DNA of 64,000 nucleotides from Rhodospirillum centenum SW (GTDB taxonomy: Bacteria; Pseudomonadota; Alphaproteobacteria; Azospirillales; Azospirillaceae). Below the pieces are notes generated by a model. The model saw only the letters and a list, made by a program, of their open reading frames with translations. It had not been told where the DNA came from and made no database searches. Each line of letters starts with the position of its first letter. Within the stretch, counting starts at the first letter, position 1. The DNA lies in NCBI RefSeq assembly GCF_000016185.1, contig NC_011420.2, forward strand, positions 2,829,001 through 2,893,000, read 5' to 3'. A program made the translations under genes and the position numbers. Shown here in pieces: positions 1 to 6,391 of the stretch.

Positions 1-2
1 TG

Positions 3-353
3 GTGCGGCTTTCCACCGTGGCGCTGCTGCGCGACCTGGGCTACCGGGTGGAGGACTGCGCCTCGGCCGAAGCGGCGCTGGAACGGCTGGCCGGCAGCCC
101 GGACGGAAACGGGGAGTTCGACCTGCTGCTCACGGACATCGGACTGCCCGGCATGGACGGGCGGACGCTGGCGTCACGGGCGGCGGAGCTGCGGCCCGGC
201 ATGGCCGTGGTGCTGATGACCGGCTATGACCGGACGGGCAGCGATGGCGGCGGGCGCTGGGCCCATCTGGACAAACCCTTCGCACCACAACATCTGGCGG
301 AAACCGTGGCCCGGGCGCTGGGGGGAGAGCGGCCGCTGGCGCAGGCGGTATGA
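3..353 (+). CDS. Response-regulator receiver domain, 3' end of a gene truncated by the window
   Basis: This is the C-terminal part of a protein ending in a CheY-like receiver domain; the true start lies left of the window. Visible landmarks are the phospho-acceptor Asp in LLLTDIGLPGMDG (about residue 45 of the visible part), the MTGYD Thr (about 73) and the conserved Lys in LDKPF (about 91). The domain ends the protein with only a short tail, as in hybrid histidine kinases, so a kinase may precede it, but a stand-alone regulator cannot be excluded. The frame is open from the first complete codon. The domain call is firm; the parent protein is unknown. Confidence 0.8.
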   Translation: MRLSTVALLRDLGYRVEDCASAEAALERLAGSPDGNGEFDLLLTDIGLPGMDGRTLASRAAELRPGMAVVLMTGYDRTGSDGGGRWAHLDKPFAPQHLAETVARALGGERPLAQAV

Positions 354-431
354 CACCGGCGGGATCTGATCCGGCGTGAAGGGGCATGGGAGCGCCTGGC
401 AGGGGCGCCAGGAAGGGGCGCCCGGCAGACA

Positions 432-459
432 CGGAACGGGGCCGTTCGGCCCCGTTCCG
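432..459. terminator. GC-rich hairpin between convergent genes
   Basis: A perfect inverted repeat (CGGAACGGGGCC, short GTTC loop, GGCCCCGTTCCG) lies between the end of the receiver-domain gene on the plus strand and the end of the small gene on the minus strand. It sits where a shared bidirectional terminator would be expected. There is no clear T-run on either side, so intrinsic termination is inferred from position and stem strength only. Confidence 0.5.
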
Positions 460-478
460 CCGACGGGTCCGGGAAACC

Positions 479-718
479 CTATTCCTCGTCGTCCTCGCCG
501 TCCTGCTCGATCTGGTTGGCGAGATCGCGCAGCATGTCGACGACATCCTCATGGCTGGTCTCGTCGACCGCCTGATTGACGGCCACCTCGATCATGGCCA
601 CCGCGACGTAGGCCGAGAGGGAGCCGCCCTCCTTCATGGCCGCTTCCAGGTGCCTCTCGGCGATGTCCAGCGCCTTGTCGAACAGCTGTTCTGCGGCAGA
701 ATTGTTGGTGTCAGTCAT
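479..718 (-). CDS. Small acidic conserved hypothetical protein, 79 aa
   Basis: Function not recognised. The 79-residue product is predicted to be mostly helical and is strongly acidic, ending in DGEDDEE. It begins MTDTNNSAAEQLF. The ATG is preceded by an AGGGTCC-type purine-rich stretch, which supports the start. It has no membrane segment and no cysteine. It is convergent with the receiver-domain gene and divergent from the thioesterase gene. Coding is supported by clean composition and by the hairpin just downstream, but no role can be assigned. Confidence 0.6.
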   Translation of the reverse strand: MTDTNNSAAEQLFDKALDIAERHLEAAMKEGGSLSAYVAVAMIEVAVNQAVDETSHEDVVDMLRDLANQIEQDGEDDEE

Positions 719-811
719 GGGAAGGACCCTTTCCCGTCTTGGGGGTAGCTCGACGCGCCCCTCATATCACCGATTTCCCTGCGCCGCTTGCCAAATCGAC
801 GGGCAGCACCT

Positions 812-1309
812 ATGCCGTTCCCGTCAACCCGATGTCTGTCCGGAGGTTCCTTGGAGTCCCGTTCCCGCGGCGATGCCCCGCCCGTCCCGGCCCCCGATCT
901 GGCCGCGTCCGGCGCCTACCGGATCTGGGTGCGGGAGCATGTCCGCTTCGCCGATCTGGACCCGCTGGGCCATGCCAACAACAACTCGATCGGCGTCTAT
1001 TTCGAGAGCGGCCGGCTGGGCCTGCACGACGCCGCCGGGCTGCCGGTCCTGATGCGCGGCACCGCCGTCGTGCTGGCCCGGCTGGCGATCGACTTCCGGG
1101 CGGAGATCCATTTCCCGAACGAGCTGCGCATCGGCGTCGGCGTGCTGCGGGTCGGCCGCACGAGCTGGACGACGGGCGCGGGCCTGTTCGTGGACGGGCG
1201 CTGCTGCGCCACCAGCGAGGCCGTGACCGTGCTGATCGACCGCGAGACGCGGCGTCCGATCCCGCTGCCGGCGGACATGCGCGACGCGCTGTCGGAGTTC
1301 CTGCTGTGA
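812..1309 (+). CDS. Acyl-CoA thioesterase, HotDog fold (4HBT-like)
   Basis: Predicted single-domain HotDog thioesterase of about 165 residues that would hydrolyse an acyl-CoA in the cytoplasm. The key signature is FADLDPLGHANN, the D-x-D-x-x-G-H-x-N active-site loop of the 4-hydroxybenzoyl-CoA thioesterase type, followed by the long helix and beta-sheet core. An in-frame TTG at 788 is possible, but the ATG at 812 is preferred. The stop overlaps the start of the following methyltransferase gene (GTGA), so the two are translationally coupled. Substrate is not predictable. Confidence 0.75.
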   Translation: MPFPSTRCLSGGSLESRSRGDAPPVPAPDLAASGAYRIWVREHVRFADLDPLGHANNNSIGVYFESGRLGLHDAAGLPVLMRGTAVVLARLAIDFRAEIHFPNELRIGVGVLRVGRTSWTTGAGLFVDGRCCATSEAVTVLIDRETRRPIPLPADMRDALSEFLL

Positions 1310-2655
1310 GCCCGCGCCGTCCCCCCGGGCGCGGCCGCCCCGGGAACAGGCCGGAACGCCGGTCGGAGTCCCGCCCCGAACCGCCCGTCCGCGGCCCCGT
1401 CGAGATCGTGGTCGAGCGCGTCGGCGCCCGCGGCGACGGTCTGGCCGAGTGGCAGGGCCACCGGCTCTACGTGCCGCAGGCGCTGGCCGGCGACCGCATG
1501 ATGGTGACCTTCGGGGAGCCGCGGGCGGACGGCTGGGAGGCCGTGCCCGTGACCCTGCTGGCGGAAGCGCCCGGCCGGGCCGACCCGCCCTGCCCGCACG
1601 CCGGCCTGTGCGGCGGCTGCGCGCTCCAGCACATGGACGACGCGACCTACGCCGCCTGGAAGACGGACCTGCTGGCCTCGGCGCTGGAGCGGGCCGGGCT
1701 GGCGGGGCCGGAGGTGCGGCTGAACCCGCTGGTGCGAACGCCCCCCGGAAGCCGGCGCCGCGCCGTGCTGACGGCCGTGCGGCGGGGCCGCCGGCTCTGG
1801 CTGGGCTTCAACGAGCGCGCCTCGCACCGGCTGGTGGATGTGGAGACCTGCCCCGTGCTGGCGCCGGCCCTGGCGGCACTGCTGGCGCCGCTGCGCGCGG
1901 TGCTGGCGGACATCCTGTCCGACGGGCAGCAGATCGATGTCGCCCTGACCCTGCTGGACGACGGTCCCGACCTGGTGCTGGAGGGGCTGCCGGAGCCGGA
2001 CCTGCCGCGGCTGGAAGCCCTGTCCGCCTTTGCCGGGGCGCAGGATCTGGCGCGGCTGTCCTACCGGACGAAGCCGGGCGGCGACGCCCTGCCGGTGGCC
2101 CGCCGCCGCACCGGGCTGGTCGGCTTCGGCGGCGTCACGGTCAGCCCCGCCCCCGGCGCCTTCCTCCAGGCCAGCCGGGAGGGGGAGGCCGCCCTGGTCG
2201 CCGCGGCCCTGTCCGGCTGCGCCGGGGCGGAGAGCGTGGCCGACCTGTTCGCCGGCAGCGGCACCATCGGCTTCCCGCTGGCGGCCCGGACCCGCGTCCA
2301 CGCGGTGGAGGGGGACGCCCAGGCCCTGGCCACGCTGGACCAGGGGGCGCGGCAGCTTGCCGGCCGCCTGACGATGGAGCGGCGCGACCTGTTCCGCGAT
2401 CCGGTGACGGCCGCCGAGCTGGCCCGCTTCCAGGCCGTGGTGATCGACCCGCCCCGCGCCGGCGCCCAGGCGCAGGCGGCGGAGCTGGCCCGGTCCGCCG
2501 TGCCGGCCGTGGTGGCGCTGTCCTGCAACCCGGCCACCTTCGTGCGCGACGCCCGCACGCTGGTGGAGGGCGGCTACCGCCTGCTGGAGGTCACGCCCAT
2601 CGACCAGTTCCTCTGGTCGCCGCACCTGGAACTGGCCGCCCTGTTCCGGCGCTGA
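1306..2655 (+). CDS. rlmD: 23S rRNA (uracil-5-)-methyltransferase, RlmD/RumA family
   Basis: SAM-dependent m5U methyltransferase of the TrmA/RlmC/RlmD family, about 449 residues. An N-terminal TRAM RNA-binding domain (roughly residues 25-80) comes first. Then come iron-sulfur ligands in CPHAGLCGGC (about 96-105), with a further Cys in VETCPV (about 182). The Rossmann SAM motif DLFAGSGTIGF is near 315 and the catalytic Cys lies in SCNPATF near 406. The start is the GTG that overlaps the thioesterase stop; the open frame extends further upstream but has no good start there. The family is secure; the exact uridine target (RlmD, RlmC or TrmA-like) is inferred from the Fe-S ligands and TRAM domain. 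Confidence 0.82.
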   Translation: MSPRRPPGRGRPGNRPERRSESRPEPPVRGPVEIVVERVGARGDGLAEWQGHRLYVPQALAGDRMMVTFGEPRADGWEAVPVTLLAEAPGRADPPCPHAGLCGGCALQHMDDATYAAWKTDLLASALERAGLAGPEVRLNPLVRTPPGSRRRAVLTAVRRGRRLWLGFNERASHRLVDVETCPVLAPALAALLAPLRAVLADILSDGQQIDVALTLLDDGPDLVLEGLPEPDLPRLEALSAFAGAQDLARLSYRTKPGGDALPVARRRTGLVGFGGVTVSPAPGAFLQASREGEAALVAAALSGCAGAESVADLFAGSGTIGFPLAARTRVHAVEGDAQALATLDQGARQLAGRLTMERRDLFRDPVTAAELARFQAVVIDPPRAGAQAQAAELARSAVPAVVALSCNPATFVRDARTLVEGGYRLLEVTPIDQFLWSPHLELAALFRR

Positions 2656-2671
2656 CGGGGGCCGGTGCCGG

Positions 2672-3340
2672 TCAGCCTCCGGCCGCAGGCCCCCCGGCCC
2701 GATGGCCCCCGGACAGATGGCCCCCGGACAGATGGCCCCCGGCACGATGATCCCCGGCCCGCAGCCGGTACAGCACATGCCGCCGCATCGGATGGTCGGG
2801 GCCCAGCCGGGGATGGTCGAAATCGTCCGCCGGGTTGCGCGCCATGCCCAGCCGCTCCATCACCGCGCGGGAGGCGCGGTTGTCGGGCCGGGTCAGGGCG
2901 ACGATCTCCGCCAGCCCCAGGGTGCCGAAGCCGAACGACAGGCAGGCGCGGGCCGCCTCCGTGGCGTAGCCGCGGCCCCACCAGGGACGGGCGAGGCGCC
3001 AGCCGACCTCCACGCAAGGGGTGAAATGCGCCTCGAACGCCGTCACCAGCAGGCCCACCATGCCGACGAAGGGGGCCGTGCCCGGCACCTCCACCGCCCA
3101 GAAGGTGAAGCCGTGCCGGTCGTAATGCGCCATGATCCGATCGACCAGGGCGTCGCTCGCCGCCCGGCTGAGCGTCTCCGGGAAGTGGCGCATCACCTCG
3201 GGATCGGCGTTCAACGCCGCGAACGGCGCCAGATCATCCGCCCGGAACGGCCGCAGCACCAGCCGCTCCGTGCGCAGCGAGGCCGGCGGCACGGACAGGG
3301 TCCGGGGGTCCTGGACCGGAGAGTCCGGGCGGATGTCCAT
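2672..3340 (-). CDS. GNAT acetyltransferase, RimJ/RimL type, with repeat-encoded tail
   Basis: GCN5-related N-acetyltransferase of about 222 residues. The N-terminal strand RTERLVLRPFRADDL and the acetyl-CoA loop RPWWGRGYATEAARA are typical of the RimJ/RimL group that acetylates protein N-termini or small molecules. The catalytic domain ends around residue 195. The last 25 or so residues are a Gly/His-rich tail of five-residue units (GGHLS, GGHRA) encoded by a 15-bp tandem repeat, which is not part of the fold and looks like recent 3' expansion. It is convergent with rlmD. The acetylated substrate is unknown. Confidence 0.75.
   Translation of the reverse strand: MDIRPDSPVQDPRTLSVPPASLRTERLVLRPFRADDLAPFAALNADPEVMRHFPETLSRAASDALVDRIMAHYDRHGFTFWAVEVPGTAPFVGMVGLLVTAFEAHFTPCVEVGWRLARPWWGRGYATEAARACLSFGFGTLGLAEIVALTRPDNRASRAVMERLGMARNPADDFDHPRLGPDHPMRRHVLYRLRAGDHRAGGHLSGGHLSGGHRAGGPAAGG
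2702..2761. repeat. 15-bp tandem repeat inside the acetyltransferase 3' end
   Basis: Four head-to-tail copies of ATGGCCCCCGGACAG: the first two identical, the third with changes at its end, the fourth more diverged. The period is a multiple of three, so the reading frame of the acetyltransferase tail is kept. Confidence 0.85.
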
Positions 3341-3348
3341 GGCCTGCC

Positions 3349-4224
3349 TCAGCCCGCCGGCTTGACGAACTTCAGCGTCATCCGGTCGCTCTCGCCGATG
3401 GCGAGGTACTTGTCGCGGTCCTGGTCCTTCAGCGTCAGCGTCGGCGGCAGGGTCCAGACGCCCTTGGGATGATCCTTGGTGTCCTTGGGGTTGGCGTTGA
3501 CCTCGCTGGACCCGGCGAAGGTGAAGCCCGCCTTCTCCGCCAGGGCGATCACCGTGTCCTGGCGGACATAGCCGCTGGCGGCCTTGGGATCCTGCGGCTG
3601 GTCGGCGGCGGCGCGGTGCTCGACCACGCCCAGCACGCCGCCCGGCTTCAGCGCCGCATACATGGCGGCGAAGGCCTGCTCGGCCCAGCCGGCCGCCATC
3701 CAGTTGTGGACGTTGCGGAAGGTCAGCACCAGATCGGCCGTGCCCGCCGGCACCGGGGCCAGATCGTCCGGACCGAACTCCGCCACCTCCACCTTGCCGT
3801 AGACCTCGGGGGCGGCCTTCAGCTTCTCGTCGAAGCGGGCCAGGGTGCGCTGCATGTACTCGCTCTTGCTCTGCCGGTCCGGGCCGGCGGCGACATAGCG
3901 GCCCTTGTCCTTGAGGACGGGGGCCAGCACTTCGGTGTACCAGCCGCCGCCGGGCGAGATCTCGACCACCGTCTGATCGGCGGAGAGGCCGAAGAAGGCC
4001 AGCGTCTCCTTCGGGTGGCGGTACACGTCGCGCGCCTTGTTGGCGTCCGAGCGATGCGCGCCGGCCAGCGCCGTTTCCAACGCCGCGGCCGTGGCGGCGT
4101 CCAGCGCCGCCGGCGTCAGGTCAGCGTGGGTCCGGTCCGCGGACGCCGTGTCCGCGCGGGCCGGCCCCGCCAGCGCCAGACCCGCCAGCACTGCCGTGGC
4201 GAGCATCTTCGTTGCCGTCCTCAT
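3349..4224 (-). CDS. Exported class I SAM-dependent methyltransferase
   Basis: Predicted methyltransferase of about 291 residues with a cleavable signal peptide (MRTATKMLATAVLAG...GPARA), so it should act in the periplasm, which is unusual for a SAM enzyme. The SAM-binding region VVEISPGGGWYTEVL is near residue 95; NVHNWM and GGVLGVVEHR follow as in the COG4798 predicted methyltransferase group. The start at 4224 is chosen because AGGGAGGA lies about four bases upstream and the signal peptide begins there; the open frame runs far upstream without meaning. Monocistronic on the minus strand. Substrate unknown. Confidence 0.75.
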   Translation of the reverse strand: MRTATKMLATAVLAGLALAGPARADTASADRTHADLTPAALDAATAAALETALAGAHRSDANKARDVYRHPKETLAFFGLSADQTVVEISPGGGWYTEVLAPVLKDKGRYVAAGPDRQSKSEYMQRTLARFDEKLKAAPEVYGKVEVAEFGPDDLAPVPAGTADLVLTFRNVHNWMAAGWAEQAFAAMYAALKPGGVLGVVEHRAAADQPQDPKAASGYVRQDTVIALAEKAGFTFAGSSEVNANPKDTKDHPKGVWTLPPTLTLKDQDRDKYLAIGESDRMTLKFVKPAG

Positions 4225-4304
4225 GGGTCCTCCCTTGGTTCTGCGCATCGGTCGCGCGCCCCGGAGGTAATGTCGCCCACCCGGTTCCGCCAGTCCCGGC
4301 CGGA

Positions 4305-4601
4305 CTACCGGGCCGCGTCCGCGCCGTCCGCTCCGGTGCGCTCCAGCCAGCCCTCGGGGATCTCGTCGCCCTCCCGCACGGAGGCGCCGCCCGCCTTGGC
4401 GAGCAGCCGCTCGAAGTCGCCGGGGACGGCACGGGCCTGCCGCAGGGCGAAGTATTCCCGCGTGCGCAGAGCGGCGAGCTTCTCGGCGATCGCCATGACG
4501 ATGAGCTGGTTGACCGAGGTTTCGTCCTTCTCGGCCCGCTCTTTCAGTTCCTGCATCATCGATGGCGGAACGCGGAGAGCGAAGTTGCTGACGGTCGCCA
4601 T
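4305..4601 (-). CDS. Ribbon-helix-helix antitoxin of a PIN toxin pair
   Basis: A 98-residue protein beginning MATVSNFALRVPPSMMQELK, which is the short strand plus helix pattern of Arc/HicB-type ribbon-helix-helix DNA-binding proteins, followed by SVNQLIVMAIAEKLAAL. The C-terminal half (FERLLAKAGG...EIPEGW) would be the toxin-binding tail. It lies downstream of, and overlaps by 46 bp, the PIN-domain gene on the same strand. It probably neutralises the toxin and represses the operon, by analogy with the family. Confidence 0.7.
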   Translation of the reverse strand: MATVSNFALRVPPSMMQELKERAEKDETSVNQLIVMAIAEKLAALRTREYFALRQARAVPGDFERLLAKAGGASVREGDEIPEGWLERTGADGADAAR

Positions 4602-5026
4602 TCGAGCCTCCCCAGTACGTCGCCCGGCCGGCCGACCGGGATTCCCAGGCCGGGATGCCGGTCATCGGCGGGGCGGAAATCCCGCAGGTTGAACGTCACG
4701 ATCATGTCGGCTGCCCCGTTCAGGGCAACGTCGACGAACAGTTCGTCATCCGGGTCCCGGATGGAAGGGCGCCAGGAAAAATGCGGTTCCACCCAGTCCG
4801 CAAGGGCCGTCCACTGATCCAGGAAACGGTCCACCTCCGCGCGGGAAAGCCCCATGGCGATCAGATTCCCCGGGCGCTTGAGGACGGCCTCGTACTCCAG
4901 CAGGGTGGACAGGCTGACCAGCGGGGTGACGACGCCTTCCCATGCCGCAATGAGAATGACCCGGGACGCGCCCATCCGACTCATCAGGCCGCTGAGCATC
5001 ACGTCCGTATCAAGGACCAGTCTCAT
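4556..5026 (-). CDS. PIN-domain ribonuclease toxin
   Basis: A 156-residue protein of the PIN superfamily (COG1569-like). The first acidic residue is in MRLVLDTDVMLSGL, followed by a Glu in LLEYEAVL, and the later acidic pair is in RDPDDELFVDVALNGAADMIVTFNLRDF, giving the metal-binding set expected of a Mg-dependent RNase. Its 3' end overlaps the antitoxin gene by 46 bp, so both frames are constrained there. The toxin gene comes first in the transcript, which is the less common order. Target RNA unknown. Confidence 0.75.
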   Translation of the reverse strand: MRLVLDTDVMLSGLMSRMGASRVILIAAWEGVVTPLVSLSTLLEYEAVLKRPGNLIAMGLSRAEVDRFLDQWTALADWVEPHFSWRPSIRDPDDELFVDVALNGAADMIVTFNLRDFRPADDRHPGLGIPVGRPGDVLGRLEWRPSATSLSAFRHR

Positions 5027-5073
5027 ACTGCGGACGATATTGCTCAGAACGCATCTCGGTCAAGGGATCGCCC

Positions 5074-6234
5074 CTACTCCGTGATGCGGATGGCCGGCAG
5101 GCCGACGCCGGCCGCGGCGCGTTCGCGCAGCACGTCGCGGCGGAAGCGGTGCAGTTCCGCCGGGCGGCCGCCCGTGTTCGCCTCCAGCGCGCCGGTCGGC
5201 TCGACCAGCCCGCCGGCCAGGACCAGACGGCGGAAGTTCTGCTTGTGCAGCCGCACGCCCGACAGCGCCTCCACCACCACCTGCAACCGGCCCAGGGTGA
5301 ACTGCGCCGGCAGCAGGTCGAAGACGACCGGACGGTACTTCAGCTTGCCGCGCAGACGGCCCAGTGCCACGGCCAGGATGCGGCGGTTGTCGTGCGCCAT
5401 CGGCGTGCCCAGGCCGGCCGCCGCCGCCGGCGCGTCGGTCCAGTCGGGATCGGCAAGGCCGTGGGGGGCGCGGAGGGCGCGGTCGCGCCAGGCCTCCTCC
5501 ACCAGTCCCGCGCTGTAGAGAAGCTCGTAGCGTTCCAGCACCCGTTCGGGGTCCCAGAGGTCGTCATCCGCCGGAAAGGTGGTGGAGACGCGCTCGGCCC
5601 GCTTGCGCCCGGCGGCCTCGTCCGGGGCCGCGGCGGCCCAGCGGTGCAGGGCCGGCAGGATGGTCTGGGTCAGCAGGTCCGGCTTGCCGTCGCGCCAGTC
5701 CTCCCAGGGGAAGTGGTCGTACCAGTCGTGCCATTCCGCCCCGCCCGAGCCGGAGAGCGGCGCCTCCTGCACCAGCGCCATGTAGCCGACCGAGACGACG
5801 CGCGGCCCGCCGTCCAGTTCGCGCGGATCGCGGTAGCGGTCCCCGAAGGTGTAGAGCTGCTCGACATAGCGCAGCGGCAGGCCGGTCTGTTCCGACACCC
5901 AGCGGCGCAGGCCCAGTTCCAGCGTGCGGTCGCGCTCGGGGGCGAAGGGACCGAAGGGCAGGCTGTCGGCGGGGGCGGCATCCGGCCCCTCCTCCCGCGC
6001 GCTGCGCTGTTCGGGCGTGGCGAGGTCGTGGGTCAGGCGGCGCACGGCCAGCACGCGCGGCACCTCCTCCGTCACCGCGACGATGACGGCGGTCAGCCCC
6101 AGCACGGTCGGCTGCGGTCCTCCCGAGGGCGCCCCCTCTGCCCGTGCGCCACCCGCCTGTGCGACGCCCGATGGCGCGGACCCCGGCGATGCGGCCCCGT
6201 CCCGTCCGGTCCGTATGAATTCCCCTTCGGCCAC
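5074..6234 (-). CDS. NrtR-like transcriptional regulator with degenerate NUDIX domain
   Basis: A 386-residue protein with an N-terminal NUDIX-like domain (from about residue 40) and a C-terminal winged helix containing LRGKLKYRPVVFDLLPAQFTLGRLQ and HKQNFRR, which match the DNA-binding part of NrtR-type regulators of NAD metabolism. The NUDIX box is not catalytic: the usual RExxEExGx region reads RRWVSEQTGL, so the domain more likely senses ADP-ribose or a related nucleotide than hydrolyses it. The first 40 residues are low-complexity Gly/Ala/Pro; an internal start is possible. No NAD gene is next to it in the window. Confidence 0.7.
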   Translation of the reverse strand: MAEGEFIRTGRDGAASPGSAPSGVAQAGGARAEGAPSGGPQPTVLGLTAVIVAVTEEVPRVLAVRRLTHDLATPEQRSAREEGPDAAPADSLPFGPFAPERDRTLELGLRRWVSEQTGLPLRYVEQLYTFGDRYRDPRELDGGPRVVSVGYMALVQEAPLSGSGGAEWHDWYDHFPWEDWRDGKPDLLTQTILPALHRWAAAAPDEAAGRKRAERVSTTFPADDDLWDPERVLERYELLYSAGLVEEAWRDRALRAPHGLADPDWTDAPAAAAGLGTPMAHDNRRILAVALGRLRGKLKYRPVVFDLLPAQFTLGRLQVVVEALSGVRLHKQNFRRLVLAGGLVEPTGALEANTGGRPAELHRFRRDVLRERAAAGVGLPAIRITE

Positions 6235-6391
6235 CCGTTCCCCCCGACCCGATGTTCCGGGCGGTCGGACTATCGTCCAGGGGCGGGGTCCGGGGCAACG
6301 CCCATCGGCCCCGAAGGCGTTCCGGCAGATGGCAGGGAAAGCGGACGGCGGGGGAGCGGACGGCCCTGCGACGGGCCGCCCGCCATACCCG

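Noticed and set aside
2702-2761. The 15-bp repeats as a CRISPR array
   Set aside because: Units are contiguous without spacers, lie inside a coding region and no cas gene is present; the same applies to the other short tandem repeats in the window.
997-2778. A 593-codon minus-strand frame opposite rlmD
   Set aside because: Shadow of the methyltransferase gene, with repeat-derived PGAICPGAI at its start.
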